From positions 62,001-126,000 of the forward strand of contig OZ345382.1 in NCBI GenBank assembly GCA_977006965.1: 64,000 nucleotides of DNA, given 5' to 3'. This document shows, one piece after another, positions 53,491 through 64,000 of this stretch (the stretch's first letter is position 1; each line of letters starts with the position of its first letter). A model generated the notes under the pieces. The model was not told the origin of the DNA. It searched no databases and saw only the letters and a program-made list of their open reading frames with translations. Both the position numbers and the translations under genes were made by a program. Source of the DNA: Phymatolithon calcareum (Eukaryota > Rhodophyta > Florideophyceae > Hapalidiales).

Positions 53491-55320
53491 AGTGTCCATA
53501 TGCGGCCATTATGATTGGCTCCTGCTCCGGTCAAGGAAACCCCCGCGAGGACCATCTCTCGTACTGTACAACAGAAGGATATGCGTGAGTTATGCTTTCA
53601 CGAAAAGAAAAACTAATTCAGGTCTCCTTTTTGCAACATTTTGGCGGAGTATTCCTCCGGAGCCGAGATGACGTTCGAAGTATTGGATCGACTTATGGAT
53701 CGGAATGGGGTTGAGAGATATGTGTGAGAATTGCGTATTCTAGTTCATGGAAGATCATCTGCAAGTCTGTTGTCCCCAATGTTGGTCAACATAAATCGAG
53801 CGTGGAATTCTTCTCGCCGCAGACAATCCGCGCGCTCTCCTACTTTTCAGCGGTGGACTAAAATGGTCGGTGCACCGGTCTCCGAGGCCGTAGGTTACTT
53901 GTATCCCTCTGCAGCTCACGGGTGTTGGGGTTCTCTCAAGTTGCTGAGCGGGACTACGGCAGAGGAGTTTGCACACTATAGTTTTGAAAATGTAGTCTTC
54001 GGTATCACCCACTTGTTCGAGAGCGTCGGTGCATTCCCTCAGAATGTCACCGCCATCAGCTGGGCTTTCAAACGCTCGCTTTACCAAGCACACCTAAGCC
54101 ATGTGCCAGCACCGTGGGGAGGGAAAGAATGAATGCTGTAGGATTTTCGTAGATTTTTATTTTCATCTTCTTATTGCAGGATTTTGAAGTTGTCCTGGAA
54201 CAACTCTACATCTTACGACTTGTGATTGTTCCGAATTAGCGACTTGGCGCACGAAATGCGTGCGAAAGGGATATTCGCTGAGTCTGAGTAGAAAGCGGAT
54301 CGTGCGAAAGAGCTCTATCATCTCGATGTGATGGTTGAAAGGTAAGGATATGGACATTGCGCACGGAATCTCTCCTTATCAATGTGTCGTTTAACATGTT
54401 TGAATCATGGTGACGAATTGAATGCACCGTCCGAAACAACAGCATTAGGGCGCAATTCTTAGGAACCAAACTTGCTTCGGGGGTTGGAAAAACTTCCGTG
54501 CCGTACTAGAATAGAAACAGCGCTTTTCATTGCTTGTGGTACATCTTATTGGCGCTTGCGGCATGTAGAATGGCGGAGAAGGAAGCGGAAGAAAGCTACG
54601 AATTCTATATTCAAGATACAGCGGCGGATTACTGCCTTCTGGAGAGACGCGCCGCTTAGAGGTCGGGACTAAGCATGAATTCGTCACGCGGAATATATTT
54701 GGTCTCTGGTTAGACGTGTTCCGAGCAAATTCCTCGCGACTGCAATGCTGTACAGACGCATTTCCCAGAAGTTGAGCTGCTCAATTCCATCATCAAACTC
54801 ACCTCACACCGCAGGGTTCGTCACAAGGATAAACTGCGTTATAGGAGTTCTACGAAGACAAAAGCATCTGATCGATAAAATAGCTAGACAAGTACATTGT
54901 TAGCCGTCACGCAATCCTCGGCAGAGACAAAAAGGCGTTCCAAAAAATTGAACAGACTTTAGCGGTTTTGCATACTGTACGATGGACCGCAGATGACGAG
55001 CTCGCTGGTTCACTCACTCCATTCTCCGATAGAATGCATGATAAACATGCACAGCGCTTAGAAACTGTTCATACTCCACCTCCCACTACTAGCGATGGGT
55101 CGATCGTCATCCTCCAAGGAACGCAGAAGAAGATTTCAGAAATTAGTTAGCAATTGCTATCCGACACGACAGCAGCAGAATTACTATCAAAGTGAAAAAG
55201 GTTTGCTTGCCAAAGCCTAGGCCTTCCAAAGCAGCGGTAAAAAACAAAATCGCAAGACGAAAAATAGAAGCGCCAGACAGAGAAGAGGAAGACAAACAAG
55301 AACGAATAGATAACAGATGG
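53491..55320. other. No supported gene
   Basis: Frames of 60-133 codons on both strands at 53731-54132 and 54472-54672 show no recognisable family. Confidence 0.4.
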
Positions 55321-55324
55321 TTGG

Positions 55325-56236
55325 TAACGTATCGAATGGTGCCATTGTCAGAGCCACTGACGTAGCTTTCTCCATCCGGAAAAAACCTCACGACCCACAC
55401 AGGTCCATGATGACCGCGACTGGACTCCGCTTCCTTCAGTTTATCGTGGAACACGACTTCGTATCTTCGCACGGTGAGATCATGACCCCCGGTGACAACC
55501 ATGTCCCATTTTGGGATACCGAAAACTGGCACTTTTGGTCTCTCTGGGAACTGGGAGCCCCATAACCCTTTCCATAGTGCCGAAGCGAAAACAGCGAGAC
55601 ACAGGCATCGTCAGCCGCCACGGTTAGATACTAGCCGTCCATGAACAGTTCAGCAGACTTTGCCAGGGCTCCCAACGGTAGCTTCTTTTCAAGCGCTCCA
55701 CTGCGCACGTCCCAAATAGATACGACCTGCTCATCGATAGGAAAAGAACTGACTGAGATAAAAACGTTGCTACTGTCTCCAGCGTACCGCGCAACCTTGA
55801 CGGAAGTTTTCTTGTTGCCGTCCGACCGCGAAAGCAGGGCAATAGGGGATGTCCCACCGGAAGCCACATCATAGATGCCAATGTCCGGGGTATTACCTGC
55901 CGTCAGCAAACGGGATCCATCGGCGGAAAATTCGGTCGATTTACAAATGTGCAGCTGGGCGAGAACGGTTTTGCAATATCCTGTGTCTGCGTCCCACAGA
56001 CGGGCGGTGAAATCTGCATCAGCAGTGGCTGCAAACGACGCGTCCGATGGTATGAAGGCGCTCCATACGGCGCCTTTATGCCGCACAAAACTTCCAATCT
56101 AGCCGCCCGATACTCCGCCGCGAAGCATTTGTGTGCCGTCTAAGCATGCCGATATCAGGAATGTACTGCCAGGCGTCGGAGACGAGTATTGTAACTCGAC
56201 TATTCCGCGGTTGTGGCCGGGGCACACAAGCGGCAT
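55325..56236 (-). pseudogene. STRAP-like: STRAP/unrip WD40 protein pseudogene
   Basis: Begins MPLVCPGHNRGIVELQYSSP and continues FLISACLDGTQMLRGG, matching the start of STRAP family proteins. HKGAVW, ATADADFTARLWDADTG, GPVWVVRFFPDGE and SGSDNGTIR are recognisable family blocks in the right order. Lesions are TAG at 56099-56101 where the family has the Trp of GDWIG, TAG at 55631-55633, and a frameshift near 55540. STRAP is a subunit of the SMN complex in snRNP assembly, so a functional copy should exist elsewhere in the genome. The last blade ends near 55325 without its tryptophan. Confidence 0.85.
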
Positions 56237-56779
56237 CTGTCACACTCATGTGCCCAATGCGCCTCAACCTTCGCAATCGATAGAGCGCTTTAGATCCGAC
56301 AACCGATGTTTTTGCTAAACGTATACCGCTGTCGACTAGAATCCTATTGATTCAGATGATACATACAATTAGGATCTTTGATCCAAAGACCTCACGACTT
56401 CTGATCATGCATCCTAAACACTTCTCTACAATATCAGCTCCCTTGTTGAGCTGAGGATCATATTAATTTCTGAAAAGGCAAAAAACAAGAAATCTGAAAA
56501 GCTTAGAGGCTGGTTCATTGATTTTGTATATTGAGTATATATTTTAAACAGTTTTGACAAGATGCCATTAGCATGAAAGGGACGGCGCGCCTTTCAAACT
56601 TCTGTTTGCTGTCGTACTTCTTTTATTTATGTTGAAGAATATGAGTAATCGCAGCGGGCACGATACAGGAAAAGATTTCACTTGTGAGTGCTCCATAGGC
56701 AGCACTCACAAACATTGGGTTGATTTCTGGAGCCAGTTAGCGGCCCTAAAAACGTCAACCACGGTTAGTAGATTGCAAC

Positions 56780-57330
56780 ACCTTCATGCACACGTTATAT
56801 ATCCCCATTTCGGAAACATCGTCGGCACAAGTATCAGTAATCCCCACAGGTATGCCCCGACAATATTCACTGCAAAAAACGCCTCGTGCAAGTCGGGCAC
56901 ACACAAGGGATCGACACAAACGACAGCACGATACATCCAGAGCGCCCACATGACTGGCGTTGACGGTCGCAGATAATGCACGTAGAACATGAAGATATTC
57001 CAGTAGCTCGGAAATCCTACCAAAGACTCCCCGGTTTTCGCTGTCGTTTGGCAAAACTGGTCTCTGCTTTCCATCAGTACAACGCCCGCTATGGCGTACT
57101 GCAGATCCTTTTCTTTCCAACGACCTCCTCCAAAATGCAGACGGCAAGCGCGGGGAGCAGCGCAAACGTTTGAAAGTCAATTATGCTGTCCAACAACGCA
57201 CCGTCCAGTCACTTTTTCGCCAGGTTTGGCGCACCTGAACGCACTGGCGGACATCTGTACCAAATCAAACGGAATATGAGGCCACTTGGATTGCAATGGA
57301 AAACCTCAAAACGCAGCCCGCGACTCTCAT
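56780..57330 (-). pseudogene. Phosphatidylcholine-synthase-like CDP-alcohol transferase pseudogene
   Basis: Readable pieces on the minus strand in two frames: LDGALLDSIIDFQTFALLPA (about 57205-57110) and GFPSYWNIFMFYVHYL then ILVPTMFPKWGYI (to 56784). The D-G-x-L-L-D-x-x-x-D block followed by a membrane segment and GFPSYWN resembles bacterial-type phosphatidylcholine synthase (Pcs). A TGA lies just before LDGALL (APNLAKK-*-LDG), another stop interrupts near 57090, and the frame changes before GFPSYWN. Membrane lipid enzyme in origin, now broken. Assignment rests on motif memory. Confidence 0.55.
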
Positions 57331-57822
57331 CGTTGGCGTATGAACCCTCGGCACTTAATGACGCGCCGTCAATCATCACGACGACTTCTCGCGCCGCGTA
57401 CGCATCGCGGATTTCGGAGCGGTACACGGGCACCCAATCTTCATCGCCCACGCCATTCACAATTGTGCGATATATTTCCTGTCAACCAAAACGCAACGCC
57501 ACGGGGGATGGACGCACGAATCAGTAATTTGTTAAACGGAATCGGAAGAACGGAAAAAAATCGGCTGTACTGTATAAACAAAGAGGTGGACACATACGAA
57601 AAATGCCTTGCCCGGTTGTTTCCTGATGCCCTTCATCGGCTCAAAATCTTAGAATTCGGCCAAATCCGAATCGGATGAAGAAAGTGTGTAGCACAACGGC
57701 GACTGCCACAATTCCTCGCACAGGATGAATCTTCCTCTCTTTGGTTCCGTCTGTCCCTACGATTCTACAGCACGAGTTCAATAACGCCGTCATCCTTCAA
57801 CAACGATCTGTCCATCGTAAAT

Positions 57823-58371
57823 TCACCATATCCCAAAACCCTGCATCGATTCACATCCTCCCTCTGTCCAGTGTGCGACTACATCGCCATACGATGCATC
57901 GTTTCTTCGCCAAATATCACGCTGAACGAAGAGCCAATCCACAAATACTGATCGTTTATCCTCCACAGCATTGTAAGGCGTAAAATAACAACAGTCGTTC
58001 CAAACCATCGCCGCCGCCTGCCACGGAAAGACTTCACTGATATATAGGATAATGCGCGGCGACAGACGACCTGCCCAAATAAAGGATCGAATGAGACGAG
58101 TCAAGAGGAGGAATACGAAGTCCGCACGCACAAGACGGATGAGGAGAGAAAATAGTGGGAAAGGAGCTGCAACACAGATTACCGTCCTGAGAGTGAATAA
58201 CAGGGCAACCATGGGCGAGCCGACTGCGCGGGTAGTGTAGCTCGTATTAACATCACCGTGGCTTATCACAACGACCGCGAGGGACATCAAAAGAGCACCA
58301 GCGAAGTGGCAATACGTCAACCCTAGCGACACGACATTGTCCATCGAAGTCCGATGGAAGAGTTGTGACAC
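57823..58371 (-). other. Unrecognised hydrophobic ORF
   Basis: 182 codons with two or three hydrophobic segments (FAGALLMSLAVVVI; TLRTVICVAAPFPLFSLLI). No family recognised. It lies just upstream of the Pcs-like relic on the same strand and could belong to it. Confidence 0.3.
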
Positions 58372-58744
58372 TGTATTTCCACAAGATCAGCGGCTTTCCC
58401 GTCAGACCTCCTCAGGAGTAATCGATCTCAGATGATATGCTTCTAAATCCAAAGTTGTAGATGCCGCTTGACAGTAAACGGAATGCGACACAGAGGATAA
58501 CCCTTAATACCGCCCTATTTGCATTTGGATGGGGAGCTTGGCGGGAAAAAACATTGCCGATCTCCAGCTGGCGGAAAAATTATTAAAGCCGATACGGCAA
58601 AGCTTCGAAGGAACATCTCAAGCTGTCCGCTTCTCGGGGCGTCCGAATGGCCGACGCAGCGACAAGTATCTAGTCTATATCGTGGGCTGGAAATGGGACG
58701 ATAGATATTTTGCATTACCATAACTGAGGGCCAGGGCGCAGCCA
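58372..58744. other. No supported gene
   Basis: A 64-codon frame at 58529-58723 has no recognisable feature. Confidence 0.4.
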
Positions 58745-59395
58745 ATGCAGTGTATATAGTGATCTACATGACCCACTCTAGAACCACTGCCCCTGTGGTC
58801 CTGATATAAAAATAATCCCCTTCTGGTCCAAATTAATGAGATATCTTCCCCCTTATGGTCCAGACTCATCATGAGCCTCGACCTCGGAACGCCGTGCACG
58901 TCAGCTGCACTGACTGGAAATATCCCGTACATTTCACAGTTAGGATCGTAACACTGAAGTGGCTATATGCTCTAAAAAAACTGAAAAAACAGTATTCTTG
59001 CGTTACGATCCAAACACTTAAATGCAGTGTATATAGTAATCTACATGACCCACTCTAGGACCACTGCCCCTGTGGTCCAGATATAAAAATAATCCCCTTC
59101 TGGTCCAAATTAATGAGATATCTTCCCCCTTATGGTCCAGACTCATCATGAGCCTCGACCTCGGACCGCCGTGCAAGTCAGCTGCACTGAGAGGACATAT
59201 CCCGTACATTTCACAGTTAGGATCGTAACACTGAAGTGGCTATATGCTCTAAAGAAACTGAAAAAACAGTATTCTTGCGTTACGATCCAAACACTTAAAT
59301 GCAGTGTATATAGTAATCTACATGACCCACTCTAGGACCACTGCCCCTATGATCCAGATATACAAATAATCCTCTTCTGATTCAAATTAATGAAA
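58745..59395. repeat. 277-bp tandem repeat, two full units plus a partial
   Basis: Units start at ATGCAGTGTATATAGT: 58745, 59022 and 59299. Units 1 and 2 are almost identical. Each holds TATATAGT, GGACCACTGCCCCTGTGGTC, the CTCATCATGAG near-palindrome and TTACGATCC. Homologous single blocks lie at 49935-50070 and 53165-53490. Frames inside are by-products. Confidence 0.95.
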
Positions 59396-60289
59396 TATCT
59401 TCTATCCGAAAAGCGCGACGCCTACACCTGCCAGTTCTTTCCATGCGCTCCCGAAGAAGCACTGTGCCGACCAAAACGTGTTGATATTTCTACCGACATA
59501 ACGTTGTTCTCGACTGTTATCGTGTTTCTAAGATGCCGAATCTGGTCATCGGCGCTAATCCAGAGCCAGATAGACTGTCTCCGAATTTTCTGTCTTGTTA
59601 TTAGAAACAGGCGCATTGTTTCTTGTTTTCCCCGCAGTGGTTTTCCCAGACCTTGAATTTGCGGCAATCCCGATTTTAGACGAGAGACAAGAAACGCTTA
59701 GTGTACTTGATACATATGTTATTTCCTTTACAGCTCGCAAATTCCCTTTTTCATTCCTTGGACTGCTTCTCTTGAGGCCATGTTGGTTTCTTCATGATAG
59801 TGCCGTCATTGCGATAGTGCACAAAACTGAACAGCGAAGAAATCACTGCTTGTTACCGATGTCACGAAAACTGCTCGAAGATTTAAGACTTGTTACCAGT
59901 GGCGTAACGGCGAAGGGACGCTTCCCGGAGGGGAAACGAAGGAAAAACAGAAGGCACTGGGGAAGCTTTAAGTTTCTCCACCAAGATTGGCTGGGACACA
60001 TTCTTAGGCCCCAGAATTAATCTTTGGCGACCTCCCGGACCTCGACTTGCCATCAGCAATCAAACTCGCAACAAATAGACTGGAATGGGAGAAGCTAGCC
60101 CCACAAGAGGAATACGCAAATTGAATGAATGAAGGGGCGTAACGAAGACAGACAATTGCGCCAACAATGACGTAATGCATAACATTTGGCTTGACTGATG
60201 CGTACTCTGTTGTGACAAAGAATGAGAGTCCACCCGTGCTTCGGTCATAAGTTCTTTTCTGCGATATAAAATGCGTACTCTACAGTACC
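59396..60289. other. No supported gene
   Basis: A 141-codon plus frame (59595-60020) and a Ser/Thr/Asn-rich minus frame (59740-59555) are open without recognisable features. Confidence 0.4.
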
Positions 60290-62340
60290 AAAAGATGGAG
60301 GCGCTTGCATGTTTCCACCTATGATTCTGCTTCAGAAGTAAAAGCTCTATCATGAAGATTGCGTGCACGAGCAAGTCTTCAGGAGAAGAAGTTTTATCTG
60401 GAGTCGAGGATATTCTTGGGACAGCTGACTTAATCGCAACTTTTCTATCCTCTTCTTTGTCATATTTTCCTACACTGTCAACCGTTGAAAGCGGAAGAAC
60501 ATCAGAACAATTATTTCCCAGAGTATGTGAAGCGGATTGCTCAAATAACTGCATTTTCATTCGCCTCAAGTTATGACGAATAACTACATCTCCTCCGAAA
60601 CTGTTCTGACATGTTTTACATTTTGACGTCTCTGGAGGTGTTTCAAATTTCTAATTTCGAGAATATGCTATCTTAGAAATCTTAGTGGGTTCGATAGTGC
60701 CTTTCGAGAAACAATTAGGACATTCAAGCTCGCTTTCAGAATTAATTGCACTGGATTCAATTACGGAGTCTATATATGAATTCATTCGATCTCGGAAATC
60801 TTTATCTGTCTTCAGCAATAACATGATCTCATCACAATCACTGGGAAATACAGCTAAGAACACAATGAGATGAACATGTAACTTTCCCTTGCCTTGGTTT
60901 TCTGTACCTCCCATGAAGGCTTTTGGTACACCGAAATGACCACCTTGTTTTCGTGGAAGTTTCGTCTTCATATCAAAGCCAATCATAGGTCCAATAAGCA
61001 TTTCTAAAATATTTGTGAAGAACAAATCACACGAGGCTGGGTCTCTTCCTGCTATTTCTATCCGAGAAGCATTACAAGAGTTATGCTTCTTAAATTATCT
61101 CTGTTTATGTCACCTGCAAAGAATGCAACAGTCTCATTTCCATTTTCATTAGGAGTAACTGTAATGAACATTGCAGCACTGTGATATTTAGCGGCCATAC
61201 TCCATGCTTTACGCTGATATATTTTCCGTTCTTCGTTTGTAGCATATGTTTTCCCTAGTACAGCATTTACACGCCTGAGTAATCTTTTCCCCCCGTGATT
61301 CATCGTCTTTTCGGTGAATTTGTGGCCGTTTTTTTAGAATTTCTCTCTTTCTAGTTTCCTGTTGTAGCTGCCCTGCAAGATCAGAAGCACTCACTTCATT
61401 CAGTATCTCGATTTCTTTTGGATTAAGTCTGCACGTTAGTGAAATGTGAGACATTGCTCGTTTTCTGGACACAATGTCGAATGCGATTAGTGGAAAAGTT
61501 TCGTCCTGCGAAAACCGTCTACTAGATAGTTTCAAGTAATGTTTAACTCACTCTTCTAGACTAACACTGACATTTCTCGATACGTCAATGAGGAAAAAGC
61601 CGACCAAAGAAATTTGGAGAGTTGGCAGGTAGGAGCTTTCCAGCTTGCTGCATATATAACTTTGGGAGTAGGCCGATAGTGAACCCATTTGCAATGGAGA
61701 ATTTCGGTGGATTGCTATTTTCGTATTGGGAACCGCGGTTTAAAGAGTTGTAGCATTTATTGCAAACTCTAATTCTGAAGATGTTTTCGATACTTCTATC
61801 TTCTTCAACGCCCTGTTTAGATAGGAGTGCATTTTTAAGCTCAGGAATATATGCGGATATATCGTAAAAGATTTTCAACCGTTCTGGTAAATCTGCAGAT
61901 GGAGCAAGGCGATTTAAACATCTAGAATAGAAGTCTTTGCTAGGTTCTCGAAGAGGACATAGATTCTCTCCTGTTCATGAATCGCATACCGCACATACTT
62001 TTTGATCCATAAAAGGACCTGTAAGAATATTTCGGCATTCTTCATGAATGGCTCGTTTTGTCTCTTCTGAAACTGCTGAAAAAGATTGATTTTTAGTCAA
62101 TTTTGCTAATTGTTCCTCTGAAAGAAGCTCAAGACTTGCAGAATCTATTGTAAAGCGCACATTTTTCGGCAGTTTACCGAATGGAACGATTGGAAGAATT
62201 TTTTTCATTTTTACTAATTTTCCCGCCGGGGGAAGATCGAGAATTGCAGAATCTGTAGAAGATACTTTTTCCTTTACTGTAGCAAACGGAAGAATCGGAA
62301 CAGATTTCTCCTCATTAAAGGTTGGAAGTGCGGTTCGCTC
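60290..62340 (-). mobile_element. Second Helitron copy, truncated and decayed
   Basis: Minus-strand Rep fragments collinear with the element at 38894. They are VPFGKLPKNV...CAVCDS (62208-61975), YDISAYIPELKNALLSKQGV (61878 on), QQAGKLLPANSPNFFGRLFPH, RRFSQDETFPLIAFDI (61535 on), AMFITVTPNENGNE, KGKLHVHLIVFLAVFP (HUH) and MFFTNILEMLIGPMIGFDMK. About 190 residues are deleted between IGLLPK and QQAGK (near 61680). A TGA replaces the Trp of CDSW at about 61972; further frameshifts lie near 61300 and 61080. It ends near 60290 after KQNHRWKHAS, so the tyrosine motif and helicase are missing. Protein divergence from the first copy indicates a separate lineage. Confidence 0.9.
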
Positions 62341-62366
62341 GATTATGGGAGCAAATTTAATTGAAG

Positions 62367-62407
<41 letters not shown>

Positions 62408-62433
62408 GTTTTGTTTTGTTTTGTTTTGTTTTG

Positions 62434-62464
<31 letters not shown>

Positions 62465-62817
62465 TGTTTTTGTTTCTGTTTTTGTTTTTGTTTTTGTTTT
62501 TGTTTTTGTTTTTGTTTTTGTTTTTGTTTTTGTTTTTGTTTTTGTTTTTGTTTTTGTTTTTGTTTTTGTTTTTGTTTTTGTTTTTGTTTTTGTTTTTGTT
62601 TTTGTTTTTGTTTTTGTTTTTGTTTTTGTTTTTGTTTTTGTTTTTGTTTTTGTTTTTGTTTTTGTTTTTGTTTTTGTTTTTGTTTTTGTTTTTGTTTTTG
62701 TTTTTGTTTTTGTTTTTGTTTTTGTTTTTGTTTTTGTTTTTGTTTTTGTTTTTGTTTTTGTTTTTGTTTTTGTTTTTGTTTTTGTTTTTGTTTTTGTTTC
62801 TGTTTTTGTTTTTGTTT
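62367..62817. repeat. (TTTTG)n / (TTTTTG)n microsatellite, ~450 bp
   Basis: About 16 units of a five-base repeat pass into about 60 units of a six-base repeat, with a few C interruptions (62475, 62800). Because the period is six, several frames are open through it, giving spurious KNKN, KTKT, FVFV and LFLF translations. It abuts the 5' end of the second Helitron. Confidence 0.98.
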
Positions 62818-64000
62818 GCCACCAAGGGCGACTTCGTGAAAGATCGTAATTCGAGTACTTTATTCTTGAGCGCAACTCGAAGCACCATGTCTTGCATATT
62901 AGATTCGTCTGCATCTGTTGCATCCAAATTTCGAAATTCATCCCTCGGCCTTCTCCTAAGCCCACAACTTTCACTTGAAGAATTGCTCGAAGCGTCACCA
63001 CAACCCTCATTCGTTTTTGCATTTGTCAATAGGCCCGTGACCGCCTTGCTGCCGCCGACACGTGAAAAGGGGTGCTTCCCCTCTCATGGATTGGTGACTC
63101 TGCGGAACGGTCGAAAGGTGCAAATGTGTAATCTCAAGGAAGTGGAAGATGTGGAAGTTCCACCGGCAGTGTTCAGCACTGTCATTCTCTTCACGCACGC
63201 AAGTAACGCAATCGTGTTCGAAATGGTGTCCATAACCACATTGCCCAGAACCACTTCCACCTCGAGAACGCACTTTTCAAAAGTTCCTGAAAGTCATCTC
63301 GCTGCCGGTTTTTTAGAATGGGAGATGTCACATGGGTGACGAAGAATGACGCAATGGTTCTGGAAGCGATTCGCAGCATTCGTCGCGAGCGCACGCGCGG
63401 TTTCTATAACTCGCATACAAAGAAGGGCACTATTCTCGTGAGCAGTGGAAGGGGAGCATCAGCCGTTCTCGAATCGTCTTACGCCACAGCAGTGAACCCA
63501 TTAGCGGCACATGCTCACTCCTTCTTTGGTGTCACTTTTGCCGAGATATCGCGTTTATTTCCTGGTAGGTAGCTTCTTGTATCTCTCTCCTCGCTTGTGG
63601 AGGCATTTGCTCCCCCGGGTCAGCAACGTTGTCCCATAGCCGCGCTCACTGTCTGGTGGTTTGCGAAGCGATTTAAGCCCTCGTTTCAATGCGCGCCTTC
63701 GTGGCCTCAGCGACGTGCTTCTGGAAGCAACAGGACTTTTTTCTGACTGCCTTTCTCATTTTGCTGATTTGTCCGACTTATCTGGCATTCTTAGACATTC
63801 GCAAAATAAAAACTTATGCTGACTAAATCTTTTCCCTTTCCTCCACTTCTTCAACGTCAGACAAGGTATTTCTGGTGCGAAGTGGAAGTCGAAAATATTA
63901 TTCTTTACTTTTAACTTAGCAAGAACGTCGAATGAGATCTGCATGCAAAGCACAATAAATGCCGATAATCGGCAGACGGTTTGCTTCAACGTTTTGTACC
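62818..64000. other. No supported gene; possible host gene fragment
   Basis: Both strands have open frames. On minus, a run before the microsatellite (NAKTNEGCGDASSNSSSE ... VLRVALKNKVLELRSF) looks protein-like. On plus, 63318-63572 is open from an ATG. Neither is recognised. Confidence 0.35.

Noticed and set aside
10765-56101. Reassigned TAG codon, since several broken genes have in-frame TAG
   Set aside because: Healthy genes here end with TAG (7513-7515 and the PP5 last exon at 26769-26771). The broken genes also contain TGA, TAA and frameshifts, so ordinary decay explains them.
57823-58371. ZW10/RINT1-like relic because of a QAAAMVWNDCCYF stretch
   Set aside because: Only one short resemblance. 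The rest is hydrophobic and does not fit that family.
62345-63029. Long frames over the microsatellite (poly Asn-Lys, Phe-Val, Leu-Phe, Lys-Thr)
   Set aside because: A six-base repeat without stop codons opens most frames on both strands. The translations are compositional artefacts.
1-64000. CRISPR arrays, bacterial operons or prophage
   Set aside because: No regularly spaced short direct repeats with unique spacers. Introns and gene families are eukaryotic.
1-64000. tRNA or rRNA genes
   Set aside because: Scanning by eye found a few TTCAA-type T-loop words (for example near 9168 and 15115), but none with pairing arms. A tRNAscan or Infernal run would be decisive.

Overview
The window is nuclear DNA of a eukaryote that is gene-sparse and rich in repeats. 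Its clear genes are eukaryotic families: a TPR-type protein phosphatase 5, a PHD-finger protein, an NB-ARC/WD40 STAND protein, an EF-hand protein and a broken STRAP-like WD40 gene. Most are intron-free, and the two introns I can prove are short (165 and 131 bp, GTACGT...AG). Intron-poor genes scattered among transposons, together with Helitrons and an NB-ARC-WD40 family, suggest a red alga of the Chondrus crispus kind. That assignment is inference and no single sequence proves it.

Layout. 1-3.4 kb: a Tc1/mariner-like element (1701-3347) with TA target duplication. 3.6-7.5 kb: an intact 1298-residue NB-ARC-WD40 gene, followed by a frameshifted Sel1-repeat relic. 9.4-20.7 kb: two direct copies of a ~3.4 kb segment (9384-12856 and 17325-20719) carrying a COG2521-like methyltransferase; copy A has a single in-frame amber codon, copy B is open. 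Between the copies lie a mariner fragment at the breakpoint, an EF-hand gene, a zinc-finger foldback and a non-autonomous hAT element with a perfect 8-bp target duplication. 22.4-33.1 kb: the healthy gene block, holding a spliced secreted DUF5060/DUF4038-type protein, PP5 (with a 3' mini-exon), a PHD-finger/AT-hook protein and a PfkB sugar kinase.

33.4-38.9 kb: AT-rich repeats, small relics and an unrecognised ORF pair. 38.9-45.9 kb: a Helitron encoding HUH Rep, PIF1-like helicase and a C-terminal OTU domain, nearly complete but broken by three in-frame stops and one frameshift. 48.5-50.6 kb: NB-ARC and WD40 relics. 50.8-52.9 kb: an unrecognised pair of convergent ORFs, one possibly a cysteine peptidase. 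53-59.4 kb: a dispersed TATA-bearing repeat family, a STRAP pseudogene and a phosphatidylcholine-synthase-like pseudogene. 60.3-62.3 kb: a second, more decayed Helitron on the minus strand, ending against a ~450 bp (TTTTTG)n tract.

The genes do not form a pathway. The recurring theme is a STAND (NB-ARC-WD40) family with one intact member and several relics, and gene decay by isolated nonsense mutations that often hit expected tryptophan codons.
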